Below, piece after piece: positions 10,186 to 21,299 of a stretch of 64,000 nt of DNA. The stretch lies in assembly GCA_977006965.1 (NCBI GenBank), contig OZ345352.1:2852001-2916000 (forward strand). Reading direction: 5' to 3'. The stretch is from Phymatolithon calcareum (Eukaryota; Rhodophyta; Florideophyceae; Hapalidiales). The notes below the pieces were generated by a model. That model was not told the origin of the DNA, did not search any database, and saw nothing but the letters and a program-made list of their open reading frames with translations. Each line of letters opens with the position of its first letter. Position 1 is the stretch's first letter. A program made the translations under genes and the position numbers.

Positions 10186-13100
10186 TTTAGGTTCCTATCA
10201 TTCGGTGGAATTCCACTTCTGAGAAGGGCATCCGCTCTCCCTGCGAAATGGTGCTCCAGAAGTTTCCCTTTCACGAGTCTCGATTTTCTTATAGCAAAGA
10301 CAGTAATCCGTTTTCATTTATAAAAAGTACACGGCGCACGGACATGGCACTTGTCCAAGAGTCAGAATACAAAGTCTTGTGTTAGCTTGGGGTCATTTCG
10401 CAATGGCAAGACGTACATTAACGTTTACCATATCTGAAATTGGTCCACTGAGAAGCAATTATTTTGTTATTCGTTGATTTAAAACTGAAGCCAGGAATCC
10501 AGATTAAAAAGAACTCTCTATTCCATCAATATAGATGAGTGCAAAAAGATTGTCTCGTGCAGTACAGGAGATTCTTCACCACCTAGAAAATCAAACATTA
10601 CGAATAAATGCGGATTCCCTGCATTTTCTACGCATACAGTGTGCGAAGGAAATTTTACGCCTACAATAGTTCGCCGTATATTTGTCCAATCGCTGGGAGA
10701 TAATAGCTTCGACCGGATTGCGATACTAGCCAGATAAACCCTATGTACGCAACGTTCTAAGTTCATTTCTGATGATAGCGAAAGGAATTTGCCGGCTTAC
10801 TGAGTAAGATATTACTGGGAGACGTAAGAGTCACTGCGCATTTGTGGCTAGAGGAGCCAAATGAGGACTCAGTACTGCTTATCTACCATAACATGATGCA
10901 GGACACGGTAGGTATACTGTACAACGAGTGGCCGTGAATATCTCATCTGTTCTGAAGGTAGATGTTCGTCGCCATGAGGGATGGCTATGGCGAGAACACT
11001 AGGAAATGTCCCAGGTGGAGGCGTGCACATGTGCAACCGGTGGAGTATGAAGAATACGAGCCATGAAAGCTACAGTCCCATGAACCTTATATTGACTAGT
11101 TCAAGATTGACACATCGGGCGAGTGAAGGCCATACTCGGTCAATGCAATAGCTTGGAGTCGCGCTCTTGATGGACAATCGGTGATAATAGCCCGGGCATA
11201 AATCCAGTAATGTTTTTTCTGTGCCGATTCAAGGACGTCCTTGACCGTCGCAGGAGAAGGGGCGTGTTTGAGAAAGCGGTTGACTTTATTTGCGACTAGA
11301 ATTCTCCCATGCCCCTACAATTTGTTGGTGCTAGGTTGGTCTCTGCTACGTCGGTGTTTGTCCCCGAAGATGCCCAATGATGGTGAACTAGAGCGTGTGA
11401 CTCGCTTCGTACCATCAACATGGGGTGATGCATATGTTGCCAATACAAAGGCTGACCGTATTTTCGACTCCTCGCATTTTTCCGTACTAATTGCTCCGCA
11501 CACACGTACTGCAGAGGACCTAGGCTCCCGTTTCCGTGGAATGCCTATACGTGCTTCCTTTCAGCAATGTCATCATCTTGCATTATATATTTATAAATTT
11601 AGGAGGCATATGCACAGAATGATACTCGGGTGTGCACACTGTTCTTTTTCTTCTCCCCGATTCTCCCTGCCAGGGCCCAGGATAATATATGAGAATTGTT
11701 GTCCTGCTCCATCCAATAGCCTGACAGAGGGGAATATTCAGCTGCTGACTGTGGCGTAACTAGAGCTCTCCCTCTAGAAGATATCGTCTGGTAGGAATAC
11801 CACGCCATATCAACTCTTGCAGAGATCATGAAGTGAATCTTGGACTACCGTCTCCCCGTTTTAGACCAGAGAGATGGTGACTGTTTTCAACACTCATAGG
11901 GTGTACTCGTAGGTTGCCCTTCCAGCTGCACTCAAAAGCTTTTGCTTGCAAGCTTAACCGAACTAAGTGCTTTCCCGATTGAGACTCGTCAGAATGTTTT
12001 TCACGCGTCACTCTCGGAGAAAGCTGTATGCACAGTCTCCACGACTCCATTTGTCCTTGTGGGGAAAGTCGCTTCAGAACGCTCCCTTTGACTAAAATTG
12101 GCATCTGACATGCCTATCCTTGGCGAGAGCTCTCTCCAACAAGACCGAGTGTCATCATGGAACGTAGACTCGTCGAAAATCTTCCCGTAGTCGTCAGCGA
12201 AGGATGCAGCAAATCCTTTGTGGACCATTCCATGAAATCACTGCAAAAATCTTGGGATGCGATTCAATGCACAGGATGTGTTTGAATGGAACATCGCATC
12301 CTGCGGAGTTACTCCGACTGAATTCAAAGTCATGATAGAGAGGGCTTCCTGACTGTAAGTCAAGAAGAGATGGCTATTATACATAGGGCTCATGAATACA
12401 GTCGACTCAAATCCATATAAGTTGGTATTCTAGCGGTCAAGCCGGTGGTGTTTAAAATATGCTGGAATCTGAATGCAAATAATAAACCTATCATAAGAAA
12501 GGTTTTGCGCAAATGCAACTACAACTCTTATTTTTGGAACAGGTAGTGGAAATTCAGAGTGATTCTAATGATAAATCCGTTGAGATTATCTGGGCAGGCT
12601 CTTATACTCAGCGCTTCTTACAGCCCAGGCAGTGTCACATCCACCGCTCTCTACGTAAGGTTAGGAGACTATTGAACGATAGGTCTTATGTCTCGGGACG
12701 GGGGAACCATAATGATCTGAAAGGTATTCGGCGTGCTTGCGTTGACTGGGGTGCATGAGATGCTCCCTATTGTCAAACGGAAGCGTCTGCAGACGCATTG
12801 AAAACTTTTAAACAGAACGTCGCACTTCTCCTTCTTCTTGGCAAACGGAGCTTTCCTTTTCTAATGATATTGAGGGATGTAGCCAGTCTCGAAGCTCACT
12901 GGGCTCAGATGGCTCGAAGCACAGTGCAGCGCGCTGGTCGTGCGTGTCTGGTGTTGCAGGCTCAGTGTGTCTTCTTACTGTGCAGAGCGGGCATGATCGT
13001 GATCCAGAGAACAAGGGCTTTCTCAAAGCGACATTCATCATGGCTGTCTATATTTCAGCATCTGCGCAGGTGCCTCCGGGCCATGCACCCAATCCCACAT

Positions 13101-14895
13101 TTTTTCTATTAAGTCGGGTCTCCAGACTTTGTCAAGAATCGAGAAATGATTATACAGGAGTCGGGGCACCTACGGATTGAAGGCTGATAGGAGTATGACA
13201 GGCTTGTGCAGAGCAGTGCGCAAGAAGAGCAATTGGAGAGGGTGAAGCACCTCGTTCCATGGCTATGGTACCCTCCTTTAGGATAACTCGAAGAGAGTGT
13301 GAGGGATGATTTATCTCGCGCTATAGGAGATTTTGCAGTCCGCAGCTCGTGGTCAAGGGCGCATTTGGTTGATTTATGCGCATAATGGTCTTGCGATAGG
13401 TCAGGTAGTAGTGCACAGTGGAGATAGAACCCCCTCAAAGCAATATTAGACCCGACTTGAGAAACGAGCGATAAATAAAGTGTCCAAGGTAATCCAAGAA
13501 CCCCTTCTCTGCCTTGGAGCATGGCATAAGCCTTGGTATCTCTCGACAGCGAATGTTAATGAAGTTGTGCCGATGGACTGCCTTCTTGAGAAAATGCACC
13601 TTATGCGAGGTTAGCGATTAGAGAGCGACGGAATCAGTGACCAGCGCTCGTGCTCAAAGATGGCTGTGAAGACCTCGCTCTGTCCCTATGAGAAAGTACG
13701 AATTAATGGTTAAGTCCTGATTTCAACCGTACAGGTTGGAATGGGTCCAATTGAAGCTTGACTGTGTGAAGGAACCACAACAAAGATTGTGGTGGAAAAC
13801 CGAGCGAAAGTTTGGAAATCCGTTTAACGGCTGACCATTATTTATAAAATCAGAGAGAGTCGGAGGTCTACCAAGTGCTTATGGCCCGGAATCTACATGG
13901 GCATACAGTCCATGTCCCTTCCTCAGTGGCTAAGTGCAAGGCACATTCCCTGCCCCGGAGCACATAAATTTCCAACGGTCGTCGTCGAAAATTCGCTTTT
14001 GATTAGACCTCATATCTCTGCATCAAGATCCTATGCATCAAAATGGCATTCTATTCTAATTTCACAGCTGCTCTGTCAATATAAAAGTATAGTACTGCCA
14101 ATTACCAACCTAATAATTCTGGCGACACTTGCGGCTCACACGCGCCACTCTGTTGCATCTGCCAAAGTCTGAATTCCCTTCGCCAGACTCACACCTCAGA
14201 AATCTGGGTCACTGCGATAGACATCCGAACCGGCAATGCCGACGGAGACCGACAATATCCGCAGCACACGATGGGACAATAGCCTTGCAGCCAGCAGTGT
14301 CAGTAACGAATAGAAGAAGATTGAACCTCTTCATCCGCGCGTAAATTAGCCAAGAGGGTCCCCCAAAACCAACAAAAAAGTCTTCCTTCCCTCACACCTC
14401 AACTCTTTCAGCGTTAACAAATTGAATATCCTCCACTACTTTCGCTCACATCTGCCATTATCACACAAAACTCATTGCAATCATTAATGGGACTGTAACC
14501 AATGCTCTTCTTTGCCATTGCTCTATTCAACTCCCTGAGAAGCAGACGACGCGATTTCAAATGACTAGTTGCACGCTATTCGATCACTTTTTCTGTAATT
14601 TCGATATATTAGAAGTGCGAGACCAGAGCGGGGTGGAAACAGTTGTTTCACCCAGCTGGCGTGCTATTTTTGTACAGGACAGGAGCACGAAAGCTTTGCA
14701 GACGTCTGACCTCTACTTCATTGCCGCATATTTTCCATTCGATGTAGGCTGTTGCCCCACAGTTGGCACCAATGAATCATTTTCTTGATGCGACTGCCCG
14801 ACGTTAGTGCCAACGTGCATCTCCGTCTGGAGCCAAACATGAAAGATAATTTTCGACTTCCTAATTAGCAGTTTATCACTAAGCGAGCCTAATAC
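10186..14895. other. Long stretch without recognisable genes
   Basis: Many short frames occur on both strands. The longest (plus 11241-11759, 172 codons) has no domain I recognise and overlaps equally open antisense frames. A minus-strand reading at 11826-12228 (GFAASFADDYGKIFDESTF and following, with several stops) looks protein-like and may be an old coding remnant of unknown origin. No TIRs, LTRs or RNA genes were evident. Confidence 0.4.
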
Positions 14896-14899
14896 CCGA

Positions 14900-15260
14900 T
14901 CAAAGGCGCTGCAGATCTGACAGGATATGACCTGAAAGTGGACAACCGATTGGATACCAAGAAAGCACTAAATGAGCTTTTGCTATTTAGCAAACCCTCA
15001 TCGAAAGCATGGAAAACGCAGAAAGCCTGCGCGGAAACTAAGACACGATAATTCAAGAAGATGACGTTCAAGACACGACATTTAGTAGTGGGGACGCCCT
15101 CAGCGAACCCCACAAGAACGCTACGAAGAAGATAGGATAGTCTAGGATCCAAACTTTCCCATCTCATCTGACAGGCGGCAGGTTTCAACGGACTGCACAC
15201 TGGAAGATAGCAACCGGGGAAGCCTTGCCCTCATATTCGTAAAATTTTTATTTTGAGTGT
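14900..15260 (+). mobile_element. Family B non-LTR retrotransposon, 3' fragment
   Basis: The plus-strand reading near 14930 gives TKKALNELLLFSKPSSKAW, matching ATEKALDDLLLFSKSIIES of the copy at 37637-37855. The noncoding part that follows (GGATCCAAACTTTCCC, GGTTTCAACG, GCCTTGCCC) matches 34615-34720. It is a heavily 5'-truncated insertion. Confidence 0.7.
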
Positions 15261-16640
15261 TATAATAATCCAAATACATATTGCCATCAATCGCTCGTAA
15301 TACCATTCAGAAACTTCTTTCACTGCAAACTCACCGACGAACAGAAACGCGCTTGGCGGACGGAGCAATACGAGTTTCTGGCGGAAATAGACCCGGCAAT
15401 CATCAACACGATCACTTGGTTCGGAACATGCCTTGTCTTGGTGCTCTAAACCTAGTTGAAATGTGTGGTATGATGGAAAGTGCACTTCAGTCTACTGGAA
15501 TGAATCGAAGTAATGCCTGAGTAGGGCTGCGCTGCGAGGGCCTGATCATGTTGCATGACTTCGAGCAATTCTACTGGCCTATTGTTCATAGTATCGAGAC
15601 AGTGTCGGACACGCGCTGCGCAAAACAATCTCCCGAGTCTACAACCACACAAACCACCGCTAGTAGTGCAGTGCTGTGGGTATCTGGATGCATTCGTTCA
15701 CGACGGTGCGCGCGTACTGCTGTCGATTGCGATCGTTGATGTAGATCCTACATGATGTAGGTGCAAAGAATGTAACGCGCGTGTAATGTCTTGCGCCAGG
15801 AGTGTTAGCAAAGCGGCTCGTTCAGTGTCAGCGCAATCGCTCCGTAAACATAACGAAAAGATTAACACAGAATGTGCACCGGACAGTACCGCTCTTGCGA
15901 GCATCAAAGTTGACTTTCGACCACACACCGCCTGTAGTTAGAAACAGAGCCAGGGCTCGTCCACACTGGAGCAGGTACGCTCTGCAGCACGTCATCTCTT
16001 GCGACCATGATTTTCTGCCTCAGGGCCGTATGCTCATCCCCTGTTCATCGTCATAGGGCTTGGCAGATCTCAGTAAAACATTGCCGTTGCCGAAGTGCGA
16101 CCAAAATTCTGTGCTCCGCTCCAGCTGGAAGGTTACTCAAAAGGTGCACATTTGTTCCTGTATTTTTCGGCGGTGAGAGAGCAATCATCGCTACGGGGCT
16201 GCAAAGTTGGAATCCAAAAACGCCCTTCACACCATATTATCCGGAAGAAACATTTCGCAGAGATTTGCTAAACGTCAATGCTCACTCTTGGTGTGCGTGC
16301 ACACTGTTTAGCCTATCTTTTCGCATCTAAGCGAGTAAGCATCACGAATGATCTGCCCATCGGCTATTCCTCTGCATGTATCGCTATATTTGCAAGAAGG
16401 AAACTTCGCTTATCAATCAGAATCAGGTCTACGGTAACATGAGAAAACAGAGAGTCTTCCATTGGGAAGATAGGGTGTATATCTGACTTTGCTGTCATGG
16501 ATCGCAGTCGGCAGCTTTTTACCAAAAACTAAGCTTGAACGTCTTAAGAAGGTCCCCAGCATCCGAATCTACAATGTAGGGCTGTTAGTGTTGTACCAGG
16601 CTCGCAAGAACCCGACGCCACAAGGGTCAGTAGACCAGGA
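15261..16640. other. No gene recognised
   Basis: Short overlapping frames on both strands (for example 15231-15485 minus and 15548-15739 plus) show no family motifs. GC content is higher around 15.5-16.1 kb than in the flanks, which might reflect an old host gene, but I could not assign it. Confidence 0.4.
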
Positions 16641-16659
16641 GTGAAAAAGAGCGAAGAGA

Positions 16660-17100
16660 TTGAAAGGAAGAAGAAGTGCGATTTTTAAAAAGTTACAAAG
16701 GCATCTATGTAAAAGAGGAAAGAATGCGGAAGACCTACGCATCTCACATAGACGGGCTGAGGTAATACTCCACCAGCTCATAACTAATTGCTGTCCAATC
16801 GTCGCCAGCTTTCACCATGGACACAACGAGAATGAGCCACTTCCTCACGACCCAATGTGCAAGAAATGCCCGTATGGTGTGAAGGAGACTGTGGAACATA
16901 TGATCCTACATTGTTCGGGTCGGGCTGTTAGTCGACGGAAATTCATCGGCAGAGTTCGGAGCAAAACGGTAGAAGATCTGTGCAGAGAGAAACCCGTAGC
17001 GATAATCCAATATTTGAACGAAGAGAACTTGCTCGAGAGCAAGTTTAGGCGTTAACTTAAAAATTGACGTCATCTGCAATAAAGAAAGAAAGAAAGAAAC
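16660..17100 (+). pseudogene. Family A non-LTR retrotransposon, 3' fragment (copy 2)
   Basis: The 131-codon frame (16660-17055) includes HRRAEVILHQLITNCCPIVA and CKKCPYGVKETVEHMILHC. These are homologous to YRRAEVMLHQLIGDCTPVVA and the CKAC...HLILRC motif of copy 1 (2546-2767). It reads through the point where copy 1 is broken by the TA element and then ends in AATAAA plus a GAAA repeat at 17079-17100. The RNase H catalytic region is absent, so it is a strong 5' truncation. It gives a useful near-empty-site reference for the insertion in copy 1. Confidence 0.85.
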
Positions 17101-18925
17101 AGTCCAAATGTAGAGCAATTAGGTGGGGTCTAGTCCGAGTCCTTGATATTCTACGTGGACTACAACAACAGTCATCCTTTGTTCGAGACACGCAACATTT
17201 ATTGCGTTTATTGCTGCAGTATTCATTGCACTGTTTTCGTGATAGTTCTCTTTCGTGTTCATAGGAACACAAGTTTTTACCCAGGTTTGGTGACGAAAGC
17301 AGCGTAACAGAAAATATATAAAATCCTGCTGGGAGTTCCTCATTGAGAAGGAACCAAGCATCAAGAAGAAAACTGAAACCAATCAAGAATTCTAGCACGA
17401 GCTAGTGTGGCTAATACCCAACGCCGGAGACGGTGTGTTCCACTCGTCGTGGACACACCTATCGCTTCATAGACCCTTTGGGCACTATAATCGTGGAACC
17501 GATTATCCTCCAAAGATCCTGCTTCTGGCTGTGAATCTAGGACGACAATCGCTGATATCATCTAATTCATCTCGCCGGTCGGAAGGCTGGGCTTCTCTTA
17601 TTATCAGGATGATATTAGTCTACGTAATCTCGCTCATTGGAGAATGTTTGGCTAAGTCGATATCGGGGAGCTTATTTTACGAACATGGCTGAACCGGTAT
17701 ACCTGCTGGTATATCCAACCCAGACGACTTCGATGACGTCGCGGATAATACATGAGTGCAAAGCGACACCAAACCCCCAAAAAAGACAACCTGGCAGTAT
17801 AAGAATCATAGGCTTCCTGTGGCGATGACCTTGACTGGGCCGTCAACCTTGAGGCAGACGAGCGAAATGCGGAATGGGACCTGTAGCACGATTTCTGTCT
17901 ACGAGCTCTGGTGGCGAAAGTATTGATGGAAAACTTCGAACTCCTTATGATCAAAGGGGAATTGCAGGTGACCTTGAGCGTGTGGGATCCTAGCAGTCGA
18001 GCTGCATGAACAGGTGAGTCAGAGCATGTGCGACCAATGGAATCGAGCCAACATTTAAAAAACTCTTACCTACTCAAAGAAAGGACCTAAATATCCTTTA
18101 TGCTATTTCGAAGGGAAAAACCATGGATGAATACGCGAGACACACGATTCCTTTTCGGTCTGACAGATAACGTGCTATGGGCACTATGATGATTGTTTAC
18201 TGAGTTGCGAGGCATTCTGTCGCGTTAGCATCAAGCACTAACCGCTTCAACTCAGCCAGCGACATAGCAGCGGGCGAGACACGCAAGCGTTTGATACACG
18301 AATGAATATACTGCGATTGTTCCCATTTGATCGGAACAGATAACAGCTTTTGTCAAATGGAACAAATCAAAGTGTGCTCGCCACAGCAGGTTTCCTGCCA
18401 TGCAAGCATTCTCAGCAAAAGTCCCAGATACATAGATTGTAGCCGACCAGCTCATGGCTGGATGGAGCTCTGGTACATACATTAGATATGTTTGCTGTAG
18501 ATTTCGACTGGTCAAGTCTTGATGAATGAGATCATTCGAAAATGGTCTGCTTGTTCTTCTTGAAGGCAGAATAGTTGTACTTGTTGTGGAGCAGCAGCTC
18601 GCGAAACTCACATTCTTCCTCACCTATCATAAAACTGTCTATCCGATAGATCTATAGAGAAGACGAGGAGGGCAAAGTGCGTTGAACTTTTGGGAAGCGA
18701 TCGTCCATGTTTTTGGGAGTCAGGTAGGATTTCTTGTCCAGAAGCTGTGGCTGTGATTCATGTTGCTCGTTTATGAAATCTAAGCAGCTGGACTGCAAGC
18801 TTCCATAACCACAACTTGATGGTCGCATATAGTCCGGAATCAGCATTTTCATTCTGCCGATATGCGCGACTATAAGAGACTCGTTCGACATTGCAGATGA
18901 ATTATAAAGTTGGAATTTTTAAAAA
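17101..18925. other. No gene recognised
   Basis: Frames up to 123 codons on the minus strand (18252-18623, 18652-18891) and up to 95 on the plus strand show no recognisable domain. Plus-strand readings around 17400-18000 look protein-like across several frames with stops, so a very old coding remnant is possible. Confidence 0.4.
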
Positions 18926-18929
18926 ACAT

Positions 18930-19750
18930 TCGAACTTTATTTTAAAAAAGCCTCACATTGAGGGTGCTGCTGATTAGCAAAAGCTCCTCCAGAACATTTT
19001 TGTGTCTAGTCTGTTCTTTCCCTTAAGTTTATTATAGACTGAGATTGTGATTCCCAGAGTCAGGGATAGTACCAATATTATTTTTATTTATTGGGGCACA
19101 AGATGCAATAGCAATTGCAATACCAATAATGCAAGGTTGAAGGCAATAGCTATTGCAATATCTGACCATTCTTCCAATATCAATTGCAATAAAAGAATCT
19201 AATTCAGGTCCTCCTGCGCCATGTCTTCTTGCCAGCGCAGAGGAGGGCAAGGGTGTACCTTGATTTCGATCATATGCCATTACTTTTTGCAATACTTATT
19301 GCAATAAGCACCTCTCAGGGCAATTAAGACTTTATTGCAATGAATTGCAATAAATTGCAGTAAAAAAAATAAAATAATATTGGTACCAAGCGTGCCCAGA
19401 GTCTCCATATGCTGTCGAGCTCTGTTTCCGAATGTTTCTGCCCAGCTTGTTATGGACACCTGTGGAAATCAACCACAGATCTACTAGAGCGCGAGTCGCC
19501 TCTGTTTCTCCTTCGGAATCTTGAGGATTGCGTGCAGTTCTTCTCAACTATCATATGGAAACTTCCTCTTTCTCTTCGATTCAAGGCGGTCACCATCCTT
19601 TCTCAAAAAATTTACAAAGCAGTTTCCGCAAACTGGTTTGTTCGGATGTGCTTCACCGCTTCTCCAAACTGTTCCTAGCCTTCCATAGCGGCGATAACTG
19701 TCCTTGTATAATGCCACTCTCGCATTTTCTTGCCTTCTAGCGGTTCACGA
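18930..19750 (-). pseudogene. Family B non-LTR retrotransposon, C-terminal part (copy 3), split by a MITE
   Basis: On the minus strand, LESKRKRKFPYDS and IPKEKQRRLAL match LEASRKRKIPYDI and LPKARHRQLAI of the copy at 29215-29925. FPQVSITSWAETFGNRARQH matches FPQVFTTLMADRFGNRVREY of the copy at 37637-37855. The MITE at 19061-19394 interrupts it. Beyond the MITE, LEELLLISSTLNVRLF matches the family B C-terminus, and the GGCTTTTTTAAAATAAAG-like end lies near 18930. Stops and frameshifts are present. The upstream side abuts a family C fragment in the opposite orientation near 19750. Confidence 0.72.
19061..19394 (-). mobile_element. hAT-type MITE, copy 2 (334 bp)
   Basis: It is flanked by a perfect 8-bp direct repeat CCCAGAGT (19053-19060 and 19395-19402) that differs from the target of copy 1. 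The termini CAGGGATAGTACCAATATTA and the reverse of CACGCTTGGTACCAATATTA are shared with copy 1, and the interior is collinear with copy 1 in inverted orientation. Independent target duplications prove two separate insertions rather than a duplicated locus. Confidence 0.92.
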
Positions 19751-20260
19751 AGGACATACTTCAGAAACATGCTCTTAAATCTGCAGCAAGCTCTCGATAA
19801 AGCGGAGAAGGGTTCAGTCTCAAACAAAGGGCGACGAAAAGAAATAATTGAGATATGGGCAAAGGAAGAAGAGGGAAGATCGCTCGAGATACCAACTGAT
19901 TCGAACAATCTACCGACGGTTCTCCGCGTAAGAGAAAGGTCTACACGGTTACGATGCCTACGGTTCATATTGAGCAGAGCACCTCTTTGGAGAAAATCGG
20001 TAGTAGGTGCATTCTTTGGTGTCACAGCCGTGATTGAGCTGGTCACGCTCCAACGCATTCTATCTTCATCCAAGATTAGTCCTGAAATTGAGTATGAATG
20101 TAAGCGACTCACTAGAGCACTTGTTGGGAGAGAAATACGAATCAAGGATATACTGAATAGTCAAACTACGTTAGCTTAGAAAATCTTACGAAAGCGGACC
20201 CGTTACTCTTGAAGAGAGGCCTTGGGAACATTTAAAATAAATCAACACATATCCCCTTAT
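19730..20260 (+). pseudogene. Family C non-LTR retrotransposon, 3' fragment (copy 1)
   Basis: The 149-codon frame 19730-20179 contains LQQALDKAEKGSVSNKGRRK, RLRCLRFILSRAPLWRKS and IEYECKRLTRALVGREIRIK. These align with the two copies on the minus strand at about 20630-21110 and 41186-42064. Homology starts only near 19755, so the copy is 5'-truncated. The 3' end is a conserved stretch with AATAAA at 20236-20241 and AATCAACACATATCCCC, also found in copy 3. The protein segment is related to the family B C-terminus but distinct. Its function in the element is unknown. Confidence 0.7.
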
Positions 20261-20629
20261 ACAGGTTCGTTGAGGTAGGTACGTTCTCTTGATTTTGTCC
20301 GTTCTACCATTTTGAAGATTAGGACTTCCCTTGGTTGTCTGGAAGTTTGGATGTGGTACATGAGGCAGAGTCTGTCCGTCCTTTCTCGAGCTACAGGCTC
20401 CAAAGCGTCGATGAAGAGCTCTTGCTCTTATTGAGCACAAGTTTCCATCACATATCGCCAATGGGCAGATATAATCTGAAGCGTGCCTGATTGACATCAG
20501 CTATGTCGAGAGCTGATGCAGCTGCACGCCCAGATTCGACAAATGCAGAGATCATGCTCCGTCTTTTCTTACCCTTTCCGATCAAAATCTTCTTGCACAA
20601 TAGAGGAAAATCCTTGGCAAAGAGAAACG
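20261..20629. other. Spacer between tail-to-tail family C copies
   Basis: No gene was recognised. A minus-strand frame at 20186-20497 has no known motif. Confidence 0.4.
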
Positions 20630-21110
20630 AGATATGTAGTGTTTAACCTCAATTTGAATAAGAGGGCAACCTCTCGTTGTCTTCCGTATCGAACACGCTC
20701 TAGTTCCCTAAGATATCCTTAATTCGAATTTCTCTTCAAGTGAGGGCCCGAGTGATTTTTCGAAATCATATTCAGTCTCCTGATCCATTTCTGTGAAACG
20801 AAGTGCTTGTTGGAGCGCCGCAAGCTCAATACAAGCTCCGATTCCGAATTATGTCGCTAAGAATGATTTTCTCCGCAGGAAGACTCTGATGAAAATCACT
20901 CTCAAGCATGTCAGACGATTAGTTCTATCTCTTGTATGTAGTATTTCTGGTAGCTTGTTCGCTTTGTCTATGGGGATTCTTATTATCCACAATTCTTCAT
21001 CAGCCATCCAGTCTTCAACTGTGTGCTCTATTTGGTGCTTCTTCGACACCGTACCGTTTTCTGCATGCTTCAACGCCTCTGGCAAAGAGAAAGATTGGGA
21101 TTTTAGCAGA
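20630..21110 (-). pseudogene. Family C non-LTR retrotransposon, 3' fragment (copy 2)
   Basis: The minus-strand frame 20849-21085 reads PEALKHAENGTVSKKHQIEH and RTNRLTCLRVIFIRVFLRRK. After an in-frame stop it continues with IELAALQQALRF and MDQETEYDF, all collinear with copy 1 (19730-20179) and copy 3 (41186-41527). It faces copy 1 tail-to-tail. Confidence 0.65.
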
Positions 21111-21299
21111 CTGTCCCACCCTGACCCACGGTTAACCGTGGTATTGTGGAGGCACTCAAGGTTGTGCTGGTCACTTCTGAGCAGTGAATTCCTAGCTTAG
21201 ACCTACGAGCAAACAAAGTAAACTCTTGGGAGTCGTTTGGTCAATAGAAATGCGCTCAGCTTCCTCAACCCCTCTTCCGCATTCTATCCGATATCGTCA
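21111..21299. other. 3' flank of the DIRS-like element with a 16-bp palindrome
   Basis: CCACGGTTAACCGTGG at about 21125-21140 is a perfect palindrome close to where the tyrosine-recombinase element should end on the minus strand. Termini of such elements (inverted or split direct repeats) could not be resolved by eye. Confidence 0.35.

Noticed and set aside
11241-11759. 172-codon plus-strand frame
   Set aside because: No recognisable family, and antisense frames are equally open. Not listed as a gene.
17119-17398. Minus-strand frame with a hydrophobic start and many Cys, like a small secreted protein
   Set aside because: Its C-terminus is the reverse complement of the family A tail and GAAA repeat, and there is no support for a gene.
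19387-19460. Idea that both MITEs sit at the same site of the same retrotransposon
   Set aside because: The shared flanking bases are part of the element termini. The target duplications differ, and the hosts are family A and family B.
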